Of a stretch of DNA of 64,000 nt, positions 25,406-34,542 are shown one piece after another. The first letter of the stretch is position 1. Every line of letters starts with the position of its first letter. The notes under the pieces are model-generated. The model searched no databases and was not told the DNA's origin. It saw only the letters and a program-made list of their open reading frames with translations. The translations under genes and the position numbers were made by a program. Source of the stretch: Actinobacteria bacterium 69-20 (GTDB taxonomy: Bacteria > Actinomycetota > Actinomycetes > Mycobacteriales > Nakamurellaceae); NCBI GenBank assembly GCA_001897425.1, contig MKSW01000006.1, positions 84,976-148,975 on the forward strand. Reading direction: 5' to 3'.

Positions 25406-27223
25406 TCAGCCCTGACGGTGCCGACCGGCGGTGCGGTGCGTGTCCTCGCCGTCGGTGGGGGTACCTCCCGATTGCGGGGAAATGACGCTGTTGGCGTCCT
25501 GAGCACCTGCGTCGACGGCGACGAGTCCCGGGGTGTCGCTCGGGGTATCCGATGTATTCGCGGTATCCGACTTGCTCGCGATGCTCGCGGTATCCGATCT
25601 GCTCGCTCCGCTCGCGGTATCCGATCTGCTCGCGATGCTCGCGGTGGCCTCCGAACGGGCGACCACCGTGTCGGCGGTGTTGTCGCCGATGGTGTGCCGT
25701 AGCCGGATCTCGGGGAGCAGCCAGGTCAGCAGGAATGCCACGGCCGCAACGGGTGTCGCCCATAGGAAGACCGTGCCGATGGTCGACGAGTAGGCGTCGA
25801 TGATCCCGTCGCGGACCGGCGCGGGCAACGCGGCGAGCGCGGTCGGGTCGACCGAACCTTCCAGGCCCGGTGGGACCGCGACGCCGTGCAGTGCGGACGC
25901 GAGCCGGCCGCCGAGCACGTTCGCAAAGATCGCGCCGAATACTGCCGTCCCGAACGAGCCGCCGATCGACCGGAAGAACGTGGCTCCGGCCGTCGCGACC
26001 CCGAGATCGGTGTATTTCACGGCGTTCTGGACGGCGATCACCAACACCTGCATGACGCCGCCGAGACCGATGCCGAAGATCACCATGTAGAGGTACATGC
26101 GTCCGTTCGGCGTGTTCGCGCCGACGGTCGACAACAGGTACAGGCCGAGGGTCATGACCGCCGTGCCCAGGACCGGGAAGATCTTGTATCGGCCCCACCG
26201 CGTGATCAAGAACCCGGTGCCGACGGAGGTCACCAGCACGCCGGCCATAACCGGGATCAGCTGCAGCCCGGACCCGGTGGGACTGGCGCCCTTGGCAACC
26301 TGGAGGAACACCGGCAGGTAGGTGATCGCGCCGAACATCCCGAAACCGACCACGAATCCGATCGCGCTGGTGGCCGCGAAGACCCGGTTCTTGAACAGCC
26401 GCAGCGGCAGGATCGGCTCGGAGGCGCGGCGTTCGACCAGTGCCCAGGCGAGCAGGAACACGACGGCGCAGGCACCGAAAACGTATGTCTGCCAAGAGTC
26501 CCACGGATAGCTGGTGCCGCCGAGGCTGGTCAGCAGCACGAGGGCCGTCACGCCCAGTGCCAGCAGCACGGTTCCCGCATAGTCGATGGCGTGCTTCACT
26601 CGGGTCAGGTTGCCCGGCAGCACGATCGCGCAGGCGACCAACGCGACGGCGCCGATCGGGAGGTTCACGTAGAAGACCCAGCGCCAGCTCGCATGTTCGG
26701 TGAGGAAGCCGCCGATCAGCGGCCCGATGACGGTGGTCACCGCGAAGACGGCGCCGAACAGGCCCTGGTATTTGCCGCGGTCGCGGGGCGAAACCACGTC
26801 ACCGACGATGGCCTGCGATCCGACGATCAGCCCGCCGCCGCCCAGGCCCTGGAACGCGCGCGAGATGATGAGCCACGTCATCGATGTGGCGGCACCCGAC
26901 ATGGCCGACCCGATCAGGAAGATCACGATCGAGACTTGGAAGAACGTCTTCCGGCCGTACAGGTCGCCGAGCTTGCCCCACAGTGGCGTCGAGACCGTGG
27001 ATGCCAGGATGTATGCCGTGATGATCCACGAGATGTGCTGCGCCCCACCGAGCTTGCCGACGATCGTGGGCAGCGCCGTTGCCACTACGGTCTGGTCGAG
27101 CGCGGCGAGCATCATGCCGAGGATCAGGGCGATGAGGATCACCAGCACCCGGCGATGTGGGAGCTTCATCGGTCCGGTGGCGGCGGGCGGCTCGGCGCCG
27201 GTGCGTTCGAGGGTTTCGGTCAT
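25406..27223 (-). CDS. MFS drug exporter of the DHA2 (EmrB/QacA) type
   Basis: 605 residues. Helix 1 carries LAALDQTVVATALPTIV, the DHA2 signature. Motif A is GKLGDLYGRKTFF, and motif C-like GPLIGGFLTEHASWRWVFYVN follows. Fourteen helices are expected. The C-terminal 100 residues are cytoplasmic and unusual: a nine-residue unit (SIASRSDTA type) repeats three times, followed by Asp/Thr-rich sequence that includes a near copy of the dispersed word. The ATG at 27223 lies 124 bp downstream of the end of the tetR gene on the same strand, so the regulator is the likely controller. Confidence 0.9.
   Translation of the reverse strand: MTETLERTGAEPPAATGPMKLPHRRVLVILIALILGMMLAALDQTVVATALPTIVGKLGGAQHISWIITAYILASTVSTPLWGKLGDLYGRKTFFQVSIVIFLIGSAMSGAATSMTWLIISRAFQGLGGGGLIVGSQAIVGDVVSPRDRGKYQGLFGAVFAVTTVIGPLIGGFLTEHASWRWVFYVNLPIGAVALVACAIVLPGNLTRVKHAIDYAGTVLLALGVTALVLLTSLGGTSYPWDSWQTYVFGACAVVFLLAWALVERRASEPILPLRLFKNRVFAATSAIGFVVGFGMFGAITYLPVFLQVAKGASPTGSGLQLIPVMAGVLVTSVGTGFLITRWGRYKIFPVLGTAVMTLGLYLLSTVGANTPNGRMYLYMVIFGIGLGGVMQVLVIAVQNAVKYTDLGVATAGATFFRSIGGSFGTAVFGAIFANVLGGRLASALHGVAVPPGLEGSVDPTALAALPAPVRDGIIDAYSSTIGTVFLWATPVAAVAFLLTWLLPEIRLRHTIGDNTADTVVARSEATASIASRSDTASGASRSDTASIASKSDTANTSDTPSDTPGLVAVDAGAQDANSVISPQSGGTPTDGEDTHRTAGRHRQG
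25559..25639 (-). repeat. 27-bp tandem repeat within the exporter gene
   Basis: Three head-to-tail units at 25559-25585, 25586-25612 and 25613-25639, differing at a few positions, then a partial fourth. The length is a multiple of three, so the frame is kept and a Ser/Asp-rich nine-residue peptide is repeated. Confidence 0.8.
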
Positions 27224-27347
27224 GTGGAAAATCCTTGTCACAGAGCCACTTCGCGGGCGATGCGCAGTGGTGAGCGGTAGCGGGAATGTTGATGCGGGCG
27301 GCCGTCGGATGGCGGACGTGCCCGCAGCGGCCGTATCGGCCGCGGCC

Positions 27348-27965
27348 TCACCGCGATTGCGGCGGCGGCAAGCCTTGTTCGAGTAGATCGAAGGCCTCAC
27401 CGACGAGATTGCTGAGTGCGGGCGGGTCGTCGATCGTGCACCACAGCGTCAGTGCGGCGCGGAACGCCGATACGGCGACACGAGCGGTGAGCAGTGGGTA
27501 GAGGTCGCGGGCCGGGTCGGTGCCGGAACGCCTGGCCACCTCTGCGACGAGTTCCCTTTCGTACTGCGCAAACTCGGACATTTCTCGGGCGCGCAGCGCC
27601 GGGTTCGCCTGGACCACGCGCATCTCGGCGAGCAGGTCTTCACGGTAATCGCTGAGCTTCGCGGCGAGTTCGATGATTACGGCCCGCAGCGCCGCGATCG
27701 GCGCTCGGTCGGGCGGCTGCTCCGTGAGCGCAGCGCGGAGCTTCTGCAGACGGTGCAGGTCTGCGCCGACCAGCGCATCCTCTTTACAGGGGAAGTGGTT
27801 GAAGAAGGTGCGTACCGATACATCCGCCGCATCTGCGATATCGGCCACGGTGACGCGGTCCAGCCCGTTCTCGGCCACCAGCCGCAGGGCGGCGCGGCGT
27901 AGCGCGAACCGCGTCTCGAGTTTCTTACGCTCCCGACGGCCGACGGCTTCGATCACGTTCTTCAC
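27348..27965 (-). CDS. TetR-family transcriptional regulator
   Basis: 205 residues. The HTH is typical: TRFALRRAALRLVAENGLDRVTVADIADAADVSVRTFFNHFPCKEDAL in outline, residues about 18-65. The C-terminal ligand-binding domain is all-helical. It resembles mycobacterial regulators of drug exporters and is encoded directly upstream of the DHA2 transporter on the same strand, suggesting ligand-induced derepression of efflux. Confidence 0.88.
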   Translation of the reverse strand: MKNVIEAVGRRERKKLETRFALRRAALRLVAENGLDRVTVADIADAADVSVRTFFNHFPCKEDALVGADLHRLQKLRAALTEQPPDRAPIAALRAVIIELAAKLSDYREDLLAEMRVVQANPALRAREMSEFAQYERELVAEVARRSGTDPARDLYPLLTARVAVSAFRAALTLWCTIDDPPALSNLVGEAFDLLEQGLPPPQSR

Positions 27966-27975
27966 GATAGCAATT

Positions 27976-27989
27976 CACTGCAGAGAGTG
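27976..27989 (-). promoter_or_regulatory. possible TetR operator half-sites
   Basis: CACT-N6-AGTG dyad 10 bp before the tetR start codon, in a locally AT-rich segment. Short arms make this a weak call. Confidence 0.25.
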
Positions 27990-28087
27990 CAAAAATGCAG
28001 CGTATGAAGTTTATGAGAGTCTGGCGTGTGTACTCAAACCGAGGTTCGGGCGCTCGGCGAACCGGGCCCTGTGGGGTGCGAAGCGAA

Positions 28088-28108
28088 GTTGAGTGGAATA
28101 GACTCAAC
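28088..28108 (+). promoter_or_regulatory. HAIR operator upstream of clpB
   Basis: GTTGAGT-N7-ACTCAAC, a perfect dyad matching the HspR-binding HAIR consensus at 12 of 14 defined positions (outermost base pair changed on both sides). It lies 62 bp before the clpB ATG. Confidence 0.85.
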
Positions 28109-28170
28109 TCTGATGGGTTGTTCCTCGTAGGCCATCTGAACCAACGATCGAGGGGATACCGAACACCAGC

Positions 28171-30816
28171 ATGAACACCGAGATCCTGACCACGAAGAGC
28201 CGTGAGGTACTTGCCGGTGCCATCAGCGCGGCGACCAGGGCGGGCAATGCGACCGTGGAGCCCGCGCACCTGCTCGTCGCGCTGCTCGGCACCGACGGGT
28301 CGACCGCGCCCGGGCTGTTACGGGCGGTCGGCGCGGATCCTGCCGCCATCGGCACCCAGGTCGCGGGCCTGTTGAAAGGCCTGCCCAGCGCCGCCGGGGC
28401 CACGGTCGCCCAGCCGCAACTCTCCCGCGCGGTCGCGAACATCGTCACGAACGCGGAGGAGATCGCATCGGCGGGCGGCGACGAGTACGTCTCGACCGAG
28501 CACTTGCTCGCGGCGGTGGCGAAGTCCGGCACAGACGCCGGACGGCTGCTCACCTCGGCCGGGGCGTCGCCGGATGCGCTCGTCGCAGCCTTCCCGAAGG
28601 TTCGCGGCGGCGACCGCAAGGTCACCAGCCAGGATCCCGAGGAGACCTACCAGGCGCTCGCCAAGTACGGCAACGACCTGACGGAGGCCGCGCGCGACGG
28701 CAAGATCGATCCCGTGATCGGCCGAGACGCCGAGATCCGCCGCGTGGTACAGGTTCTCAGCCGCCGCACGAAGAACAACCCGGTGTTGATCGGGGAGCCC
28801 GGCGTCGGCAAGACCGCCGTCGTCGAAGGGCTCGCCCAGCGCATCGTCGCCGGCGACGTGCCGGAGTCGTTGCGCGGCAAGCGTTTGGTGGCGCTCGACC
28901 TCGGCGCCATGATCGCCGGCGCGAAGTACCGTGGCGAGTTCGAGGAACGGCTCAAGGCCGTGCTCGAGGAGATCAAGGGCGCCGAGGGGCAGATCATCAC
29001 GTTCATCGACGAACTGCACACCGTGGTCGGGGCGGGCGCCACCGGCGAGGGTGCGATGGACGCCGGAAACATGCTCAAGCCGATGCTCGCGCGCGGCGAG
29101 CTGCGCATGGTCGGCGCGACCACGCTCGACGAGTTCCGCGAGCACATCGAGAAGGATCCCGCGCTGGAGCGGCGTTTCCAGCAGGTATTCGTCGGAGAGC
29201 CGTCGGTGGAGGACACCATCGCGATCCTGCGCGGCATCAAGGAGCGGTACGAGGCGCATCACGGGGTGCGCATCGCCGACTCGGCACTCGTTGCCGCGGC
29301 TACCCTGTCGGATCGGTACATCACCAGCCGGTTCCTGCCGGACAAGGCGATCGACCTGATCGACGAGGCCGCGTCCCGTTTGCGCATGGAGATCGACTCC
29401 AGGCCGATCGAGATCGATGAACTGCAGCGCACCGTCGACCGGCTGAAGATGGAAGAGCTTGCGCTGCAGAAGGAGTCGGACGAGGCGAGTGTCGACCGCC
29501 TCGCTAGATTGCGGCGCGATCTCGCGGATCGGTCTGAGCAGCTCGCGGCGCTCACCGCGCGGTGGGAGCGGGAGAAGCAGGGTCTCAACCGTGTCGGCGA
29601 ATTGAAGAAACAGCTCGACGAGCTGCGCGTCCAGGCCGATCGCGCCCAGCGTGACGGCGACCTCGCTCGCGCCTCAGAGCTGCTCTACGGCGAGATCCCC
29701 ACCCTGGAGCGGGAACTGGCCGATGCCTCCGCCGCCGAGAAACGTGACGAAGCCGTCGAACCGATGGTCTCCGAGGAGGTCACGCCGGACGATATCGCCA
29801 CCGTGATCTCCGCCTGGACGGGCATTCCGGCCGGGCGCCTGATGGAGGGCGAGACGGCCAAGTTGCTGCGCATGGAAACCGAGCTCGAAAAGCGTGTGGT
29901 CGGCCAGCATCAGGCCGTCACTCTGGTTGCGGATGCGGTGCGCCGTGCGCGCGCCGGGATCTCCGATCCGGACCGGCCGACCGGCTCGTTCCTGTTCGTC
30001 GGGCCGACCGGCGTCGGGAAGACCGAACTCGCCAAGGCGTTGGCCGATTTCCTGTTCGATGACGTCCATGCCATGGTGCGCATCGACATGAGTGAATATT
30101 CGGAGAAGCACTCCGTGGCAAGGCTTGTCGGTGCGCCGCCGGGTTATGTGGGGCATGAGGAAGGCGGGCAGCTCACCGAAGCGGTCCGGCGCCGGCCGTA
30201 CAGCGTCATCCTGCTCGATGAGGTCGAAAAGGCACACCCGGACGTGTTCGACATCCTGCTGCAGGTGCTCGACGACGGACGGCTGACGGACGGGCAGGGA
30301 CGGACGGTCGATTTCCGCAACACGCTGCTCATCCTCACCTCCAACCTCGGCTCGGTGGCGCTCATGGACCAGACGCTGTCGGACACGGATCGGCGCGAGG
30401 CGGTCATGACGGCCGTGCGAACCGCGTTCAAGCCGGAGTTCCTGAACCGGCTCGACGACATCGTCTTCTTCGAGCCGCTGGGGCCGGAGCAGCTCGCGAG
30501 CATCGTAGGCATCCAGATCGACGCGCTGTCGCGCCGCCTCGCCGCCCGCCGGCTCACCCTCGACGTCACGGACGAGGCGCGAGACTGGTTGGCGCTGGCC
30601 GGGTATGACCCGCTCTTCGGTGCCAGGCCGTTGCGACGGCTGGTGCAGTCCTCGATCGGCGACCCACTCGCCCGAGCGCTCCTCGCCGGCACCATCACCG
30701 ACGGGGAAACGGTGCGCGTCGATGTCTCCGATGACGACCCGTCGTCGCTGAGCATCAGCAGATCGACCACGCTCGCGGCGGCGGGTACCGGGCCGGACGC
30801 GGTGTCGCCGAACTGA
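28171..30816 (+). CDS. clpB: disaggregase ClpB (Hsp100)
   Basis: Hexameric ATPase that pulls proteins out of aggregates with DnaK, 881 residues. N-terminal Clp repeats (about 1-145) precede the first AAA+ module with Walker [12 protein letters not shown] (about 209) and Walker [13 protein letters not shown]. The coiled-coil middle domain (about 405-530) is intact and distinguishes it from ClpC/ClpA. The second AAA+ module has [15 protein letters not shown] (about 611), [15 protein letters not shown] and the sensor-2 region [13 protein letters not shown]. It is preceded by a HAIR site, placing it in the HspR regulon with the dnaK operon 12 kb away. Confidence 0.97.
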   Translation: MNTEILTTKSREVLAGAISAATRAGNATVEPAHLLVALLGTDGSTAPGLLRAVGADPAAIGTQVAGLLKGLPSAAGATVAQPQLSRAVANIVTNAEEIASAGGDEYVSTEHLLAAVAKSGTDAGRLLTSAGASPDALVAAFPKVRGGDRKVTSQDPEETYQALAKYGNDLTEAARDGKIDPVIGRDAEIRRVVQVLSRRTKNNPVLIGEPGVGKTAVVEGLAQRIVAGDVPESLRGKRLVALDLGAMIAGAKYRGEFEERLKAVLEEIKGAEGQIITFIDELHTVVGAGATGEGAMDAGNMLKPMLARGELRMVGATTLDEFREHIEKDPALERRFQQVFVGEPSVEDTIAILRGIKERYEAHHGVRIADSALVAAATLSDRYITSRFLPDKAIDLIDEAASRLRMEIDSRPIEIDELQRTVDRLKMEELALQKESDEASVDRLARLRRDLADRSEQLAALTARWEREKQGLNRVGELKKQLDELRVQADRAQRDGDLARASELLYGEIPTLERELADASAAEKRDEAVEPMVSEEVTPDDIATVISAWTGIPAGRLMEGETAKLLRMETELEKRVVGQHQAVTLVADAVRRARAGISDPDRPTGSFLFVGPTGVGKTELAKALADFLFDDVHAMVRIDMSEYSEKHSVARLVGAPPGYVGHEEGGQLTEAVRRRPYSVILLDEVEKAHPDVFDILLQVLDDGRLTDGQGRTVDFRNTLLILTSNLGSVALMDQTLSDTDRREAVMTAVRTAFKPEFLNRLDDIVFFEPLGPEQLASIVGIQIDALSRRLAARRLTLDVTDEARDWLALAGYDPLFGARPLRRLVQSSIGDPLARALLAGTITDGETVRVDVSDDDPSSLSISRSTTLAAAGTGPDAVSPN

Positions 30817-30887
30817 CCGCTGCCAAAGTGATCGGCGCCGACCTGCTGGGATCCGGCCGCATGCCGGCCGGATGCCAGTATGGAGAA

Positions 30888-32075
30888 ATGACCACGCACG
30901 CCGACCCTCGCCGCCGCGGTTTCGGCCCTTCGCTACGTGGGCAGGTGGAGCCGTTCTACGTGATGAAGGTCTGGGCCGCCGCCGCGGCGCGGGCCGAGCG
31001 CGGCGAGCCCGTTTACAACCTTGCGGCTGGCCAGCCGTCGACGCCGGCGCCGAAGCCCGTGCTGGCCGCCGCGCACGCGGCGCTCGACGAGCACATTCTC
31101 GGGTACACCGAAGCGCTCGGCATCATGCCGCTGCGCCGCGCGATCGCCGGGCACTACCGCGATCGCTACGGCTTGACGGTGGATGCGGCCAATGTCGTCG
31201 TCACCACCGGGTCCTCGGGCGGGTTCGTCCTCGCGTTCCTGGCGGCCTTCGAGCCGGGCGCCCGGGTGGGTCTCGTGCGGCCGGGCTACCCCGCGTACCG
31301 GAACACCCTGGCCGCACTCGGCTGCATGGTCGTCGACATCCCGTGCGGACCCGAAACCCGTTTCCAGCCCACCATTCCCATGATCGAGGGCCTCGGCCTG
31401 GACGGGCTCATCGTCGCGAGCCCCGCGAACCCCACCGGCACCATGCTGTCCGGCCCGGAATTGGCCGGGATCGCCACCTGGTGTGCCGGCCGCGAGGTCC
31501 GGCTCGTCTCGGACGAGATCTACCACGGCATCACGTATGTCACCGAAGGCGCCACCACCGGCAGGCCGGAATCGGCGTGGTCGACCGACCGCTCCGGGAT
31601 CGTCGTCAACTCCTTCTCGAAATACTTCTCCATGACGGGGTGGCGCATCGGCTGGATGCTGGTCCCGGACGATCTCGTGGACACCGTCGACGCACTGGCC
31701 GGCAATGTCGCCATCTGCCCACCGGCGCCCGCGCAATACGCCGCGATCGCCGCCTTCGACGCCTACGCCGAGTGCGACGGGCACGTGCACCGGTACGCGG
31801 ACAACCGGCGCATGCTCATCGACGGTCTGCACGGCCTCGGATTCACGAGGCTCGCGCCGGCGGACGGGGCCTTCTACATCTACGCGGACGTCTCACACCT
31901 CACCGACGACTCGGAACGGCTGTGCTGGGATCTGCTGCAGACGGCGGGGGTGGCCACGGCCCCCGGTCGCGACTTCGATCCCGTGCTCGGGCACAAGTAT
32001 CTGCGCATGTCCTTCGCCGGGTCGAGTCAGACCCTGGACGGCGCGTTGACGGCGCTGCAGCGCTACCTCGGTTGA
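30888..32075 (+). CDS. fold-type I PLP aminotransferase (AspC-like)
   Basis: 395 residues. Landmarks: LAAGQPSTPAP (substrate-binding loop), GYTEALGIMPLRRAIAGHY, VTTGSSGGF, the N-P-T-G motif ANPTGT, DEIYHGITY (Asp and Tyr contacting PLP) and SFSKYFSMTGWRIGW with the Schiff-base Lys. A C-terminal Arg in YLRMSFAGS would bind the carboxylate. Substrates are probably aspartate or another amino acid with 2-oxoglutarate. The ATG at 30888 is preferred over an upstream frame start at 30828 because it follows a GGAG-like site. Confidence 0.87.
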   Translation: MTTHADPRRRGFGPSLRGQVEPFYVMKVWAAAAARAERGEPVYNLAAGQPSTPAPKPVLAAAHAALDEHILGYTEALGIMPLRRAIAGHYRDRYGLTVDAANVVVTTGSSGGFVLAFLAAFEPGARVGLVRPGYPAYRNTLAALGCMVVDIPCGPETRFQPTIPMIEGLGLDGLIVASPANPTGTMLSGPELAGIATWCAGREVRLVSDEIYHGITYVTEGATTGRPESAWSTDRSGIVVNSFSKYFSMTGWRIGWMLVPDDLVDTVDALAGNVAICPPAPAQYAAIAAFDAYAECDGHVHRYADNRRMLIDGLHGLGFTRLAPADGAFYIYADVSHLTDDSERLCWDLLQTAGVATAPGRDFDPVLGHKYLRMSFAGSSQTLDGALTALQRYLG

Positions 32076-32095
32076 TGCGCACATGTCGGACTGAT

Positions 32096-32159
32096 CGCCG
32101 AGCGGTGCGAAATATCCGGCAAAACAGACCGAGAACGGTGCATTTCGCACCGCTCGGCG
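32096..32159. repeat. REP-like hairpin element, copy 2 (18-bp arms, 28-nt loop)
   Basis: Perfect 18-bp inverted repeat, 32096-32113 against 32142-32159, loop of 28 nt. The inner arm (GAGCGGTGCGAAAT) is identical to copy 1 at 11601-11678, and the loops agree at 16 of 28 positions. It lies 20 bp downstream of the aminotransferase stop, the same relative position as copy 1. Confidence 0.8.
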
Positions 32160-32306
32160 CCGGAAGCGACGCGCGGCCGCGGAGAGTCTCGGGGGAAGCC
32201 CGCAGGCGATTCGGGGCAAACCCCGACGGCGGCGAGGGCGATGACGTGGCACCGTAGGTGGTGCTGCATATGACGGACCGTTGGAGCGGATACCCGGAGG
32301 GGACCC

Positions 32307-32480
32307 ATGGAGAAGTTCTTCAAGATCGTCGGAATCATCGTCGTCCTGTTTATCGCGTTCAGCCTCGTCGGCTGGATCTTCAGTTTCCTCGTCAAGACGA
32401 TCTTCTGGATCGCCATCGTCGCCGGCGTCGTCTACGTCGTCGCCTCGGTGGCCGCGCGGAGGCAGATCGGCAAACGCTGA
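32307..32480 (+). CDS. 57-residue membrane protein
   Basis: Begins MEKFFKIVGIIVVLFIAFS and contains two hydrophobic segments (about 7-30 and 32-50), ending with a basic tail, RRQIGKR. A strong GGAGGGG ribosome-binding site lies seven bases before the ATG. No known function is recognised. It stands alone between the aminotransferase and the convergent HAD gene, with a copy of the dispersed word just after its stop. Confidence 0.7.
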   Translation: MEKFFKIVGIIVVLFIAFSLVGWIFSFLVKTIFWIAIVAGVVYVVASVAARRQIGKR

Positions 32481-32498
32481 CCGGACGGGTGAGGCCGC

Positions 32499-32511
32499 GA
32501 ACAGCGTCATA
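32499..32511 (-). repeat. dispersed 13-bp word, exact
   Basis: GAACAGCGTCATA in the 65-bp gap between the convergent 57-residue membrane-protein gene and the HAD gene; flanked by CCGC and CTCGG like other copies. Confidence 0.75.
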
Positions 32512-32545
32512 CTCGGTTCCGCGCACACTGGCGGGCCGGCGACGG

Positions 32546-33181
32546 TCAGATCGAGACGCCGAGGTTCTGGAGCCGTTGGCGAAGCGCGTCTGCCCCGGTG
32601 AACGGGATTCCGCGGATCCCGGCCGCCGCGGCGCCGGCCACGTTGTCCGCGCGGTCGTCGGTGAAGGCCACGGTGGGCGCGGGTACGTCCAGCGCCTTGA
32701 GTAACGCCTCGTAGATCGCGAGATCGGGCTTGATCATTCCGATTTCGCCGGATATGACGATGTGCTGGAACATGCCCGCCCAGGATTGCCCGCGGATCAT
32801 GTCACCCATGGCCGCCGGTGCGTTCGACAGCACGGCGAGCGCCACGCCGGCCCGGTACAGGGCAACGATCAGGTCCATCGTGGCCGAGTCGACATGCGAC
32901 CAGCCGACATTGTCGATGGCCGTGAGATCGGCGATATCGGCGGAGCGGGGCTCCGACGCGCCGCAGGCGAGCGCGACCTGCGTCCAGTACAGCTCGGAAT
33001 CGGAATGCAGGTCGTAGTCGAGGCGCGTCGCGTAGTACGCCGACCGGAACTCCGCGGCGGTGATATCGCTGGGCGCGCCGATCCGCTCCGCGAGGTCGCG
33101 GAGGCCGTCCGTCTCCCGGAGCACGACTCCGCCGAGATCGAAGACCACGTAATCGATGGGTGCGTCAGCAGGTGGATTCAC
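32546..33181 (-). CDS. HAD-superfamily hydrolase (subfamily IA, GGV type)
   Basis: 211 residues. Motif I is VVFDLGGVVL (nucleophile Asp, with Gly in place of the second Asp, as in the FDxGGV subgroup). Motif II is LAVLSNAP, motif III has the Lys of GMIKPDLAIYEALL, and motif IV is VAFTDDRADNVAGAAAAG. The substrate is unknown. GTG start at 33181; the longer open frame runs antiparallel to patB and is not coding. A near copy of the dispersed word encodes the strand before motif III. Confidence 0.83.
   Translation of the reverse strand: MNPPADAPIDYVVFDLGGVVLRETDGLRDLAERIGAPSDITAAEFRSAYYATRLDYDLHSDSELYWTQVALACGASEPRSADIADLTAIDNVGWSHVDSATMDLIVALYRAGVALAVLSNAPAAMGDMIRGQSWAGMFQHIVISGEIGMIKPDLAIYEALLKALDVPAPTVAFTDDRADNVAGAAAAGIRGIPFTGADALRQRLQNLGVSI
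32753..32765 (+). repeat. dispersed 13-bp word, one mismatch
   Basis: TATGACGATGTGC within the HAD gene, read there as His-Ile-Val-Ile. This segment is a conserved strand of the fold, so chance similarity is possible. Confidence 0.35.
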
Positions 33182-33307
33182 GGCTCCATTGTCTCGTACC
33201 CGCTGTGCCCCGCACGGGCGAGCGTCGTCATACCCGTTGTCCCAGCAACAGGGGCGGCACATTCGCCCGCGCGGGGGACGGGACGAGCGGCGTCGTAGGG
33301 TCACGGG

Positions 33308-34483
33308 GTGAGTGATTTCGCTGCCGCCATCGACGCTGTCACGCCGGGGGAGCTCCGTGCTCGGGGGAGCCGTAAGTGGACGGTTCCGGCCGAAGGGGAG
33401 ATCGGGGCGTTCATCGCCGAGATGGATTTCGGTGTGGCGCCAGCGATTTCGGCTGCGGTGGAGAAGCTGCTCGCGGACGGCAATACCGGGTACCTGCCGC
33501 ACTGGATGGAGTCGGATTTCGCGTCGGCCTGCGCGGATTTTCAGCGGACACAGTTCGGCTGGTCGGTGGACCCATCGGGTGTGCACTCGGTGAGCGATGT
33601 GCTCAAGGTGCTGGAAGTCGCGCTGGAGTACTTCGTGCGCCCTGGCGGGGCGGTGATCCTGCCGACGCCCGCGTACATGCCGTTCTTCGAGGTGCCGCCC
33701 GCCCATGGTCGCCGCATCATCGAGGTGCCGTGCCATGCCGAGAACGGTTACTACACGCTGGATCTCGATGGTATTGACGCCGCCTTCGAGGCCGGTGGCG
33801 AGCTGTTGGTGCTCTGCAATCCGCACAACCCGGTGGGGCGCGTGCTCTCCCGGGAGGAGTTGGTCGCCGTCTGCGAGATCGTGGACAGGCATGGCGGCCG
33901 GGTGTTCGCAGACGAGATCCACGCGCCGCTCACCTACCCGGACTCGCCGCCGCACACTCCGTACGCGTCGATCTCGGACGTCGCGGCCGGGCACACGCTC
34001 ACCGGCATGTCCGGCTCCAAAGCGTTCAACCTGCCGGGGCTCAAATGCGCGGCGGCGATCGTCTCGAACGAGCGGGACGCGCGGATCTGGCGCACGCTGC
34101 CGGGCGTCGTGACGCACAGCGCGGCGACGATCGGGGTCGCCGCGAACATCGCGGCCTATCGCGACGGCGGGCCGTGGCTGGACGACGTCCGGTCGTACCT
34201 TGCTGGGAATCGGGCGCTGTTCGTGGAATTGGTCGCGCGGGAGCTCCCCGGGGTGCGGGTGCGGCCGCCGGACGGGACGTACTTGGCCTGGGTCGATTTC
34301 CGGGCGCTGGAGCTTTCGGCGCCGGTGGGGGACTGGGTGCACCACAATGCCGGCGTCGTGCTCAATGAGGGCGCGACGTTCGGGGCGCCGGGCGCGGGGT
34401 TTGCGCGACTGAACATGGCTACGCCCCGCCCGATCCTGGTGGAGATCGTCAACCGAATCGCCGCAGCGATCGCGAAGCGCTGA
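33308..34483 (+). CDS. MalY/PatB-type PLP C-S lyase or aminotransferase
   Basis: 391 residues of fold-type I PLP enzyme. Family features: FIAEMDFGVAPAISAAV near the start, GYLPHW, LPTPAYMPFFEVP, CNPHNPVGRVLSREEL, FADEIHAPLTY, SGSKAFNLPGLKCA (PLP Lys in SGSKAFN) and LNMATPRPILVE at the end. MalY/PatB proteins cleave cystathionine or cysteine conjugates; some are true aminotransferases. GTG start at 33308, divergent from the HAD gene with 126 bp between, which holds a weak copy of the dispersed word. Confidence 0.87.
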   Translation: MSDFAAAIDAVTPGELRARGSRKWTVPAEGEIGAFIAEMDFGVAPAISAAVEKLLADGNTGYLPHWMESDFASACADFQRTQFGWSVDPSGVHSVSDVLKVLEVALEYFVRPGGAVILPTPAYMPFFEVPPAHGRRIIEVPCHAENGYYTLDLDGIDAAFEAGGELLVLCNPHNPVGRVLSREELVAVCEIVDRHGGRVFADEIHAPLTYPDSPPHTPYASISDVAAGHTLTGMSGSKAFNLPGLKCAAAIVSNERDARIWRTLPGVVTHSAATIGVAANIAAYRDGGPWLDDVRSYLAGNRALFVELVARELPGVRVRPPDGTYLAWVDFRALELSAPVGDWVHHNAGVVLNEGATFGAPGAGFARLNMATPRPILVEIVNRIAAAIAKR

Positions 34484-34542
34484 CCCGTGGCCGCGCTGCT
34501 GACCGACGTCGCCCCATCCGGCCGCTACCGTAGGTTAGTTGG

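Noticed and set aside
30602..30634. TATGACCCGCTCTTC in clpB resembles the dispersed word
   Set aside because: It encodes the conserved ClpB sensor-2 segment [10 protein letters not shown], so the similarity is explained by protein conservation.
32270..34345. A 599-residue minus-strand frame containing the HAD gene
   Set aside because: Its upstream two thirds are antisense to patB; the GTG at 33181 directly precedes the HAD motif.
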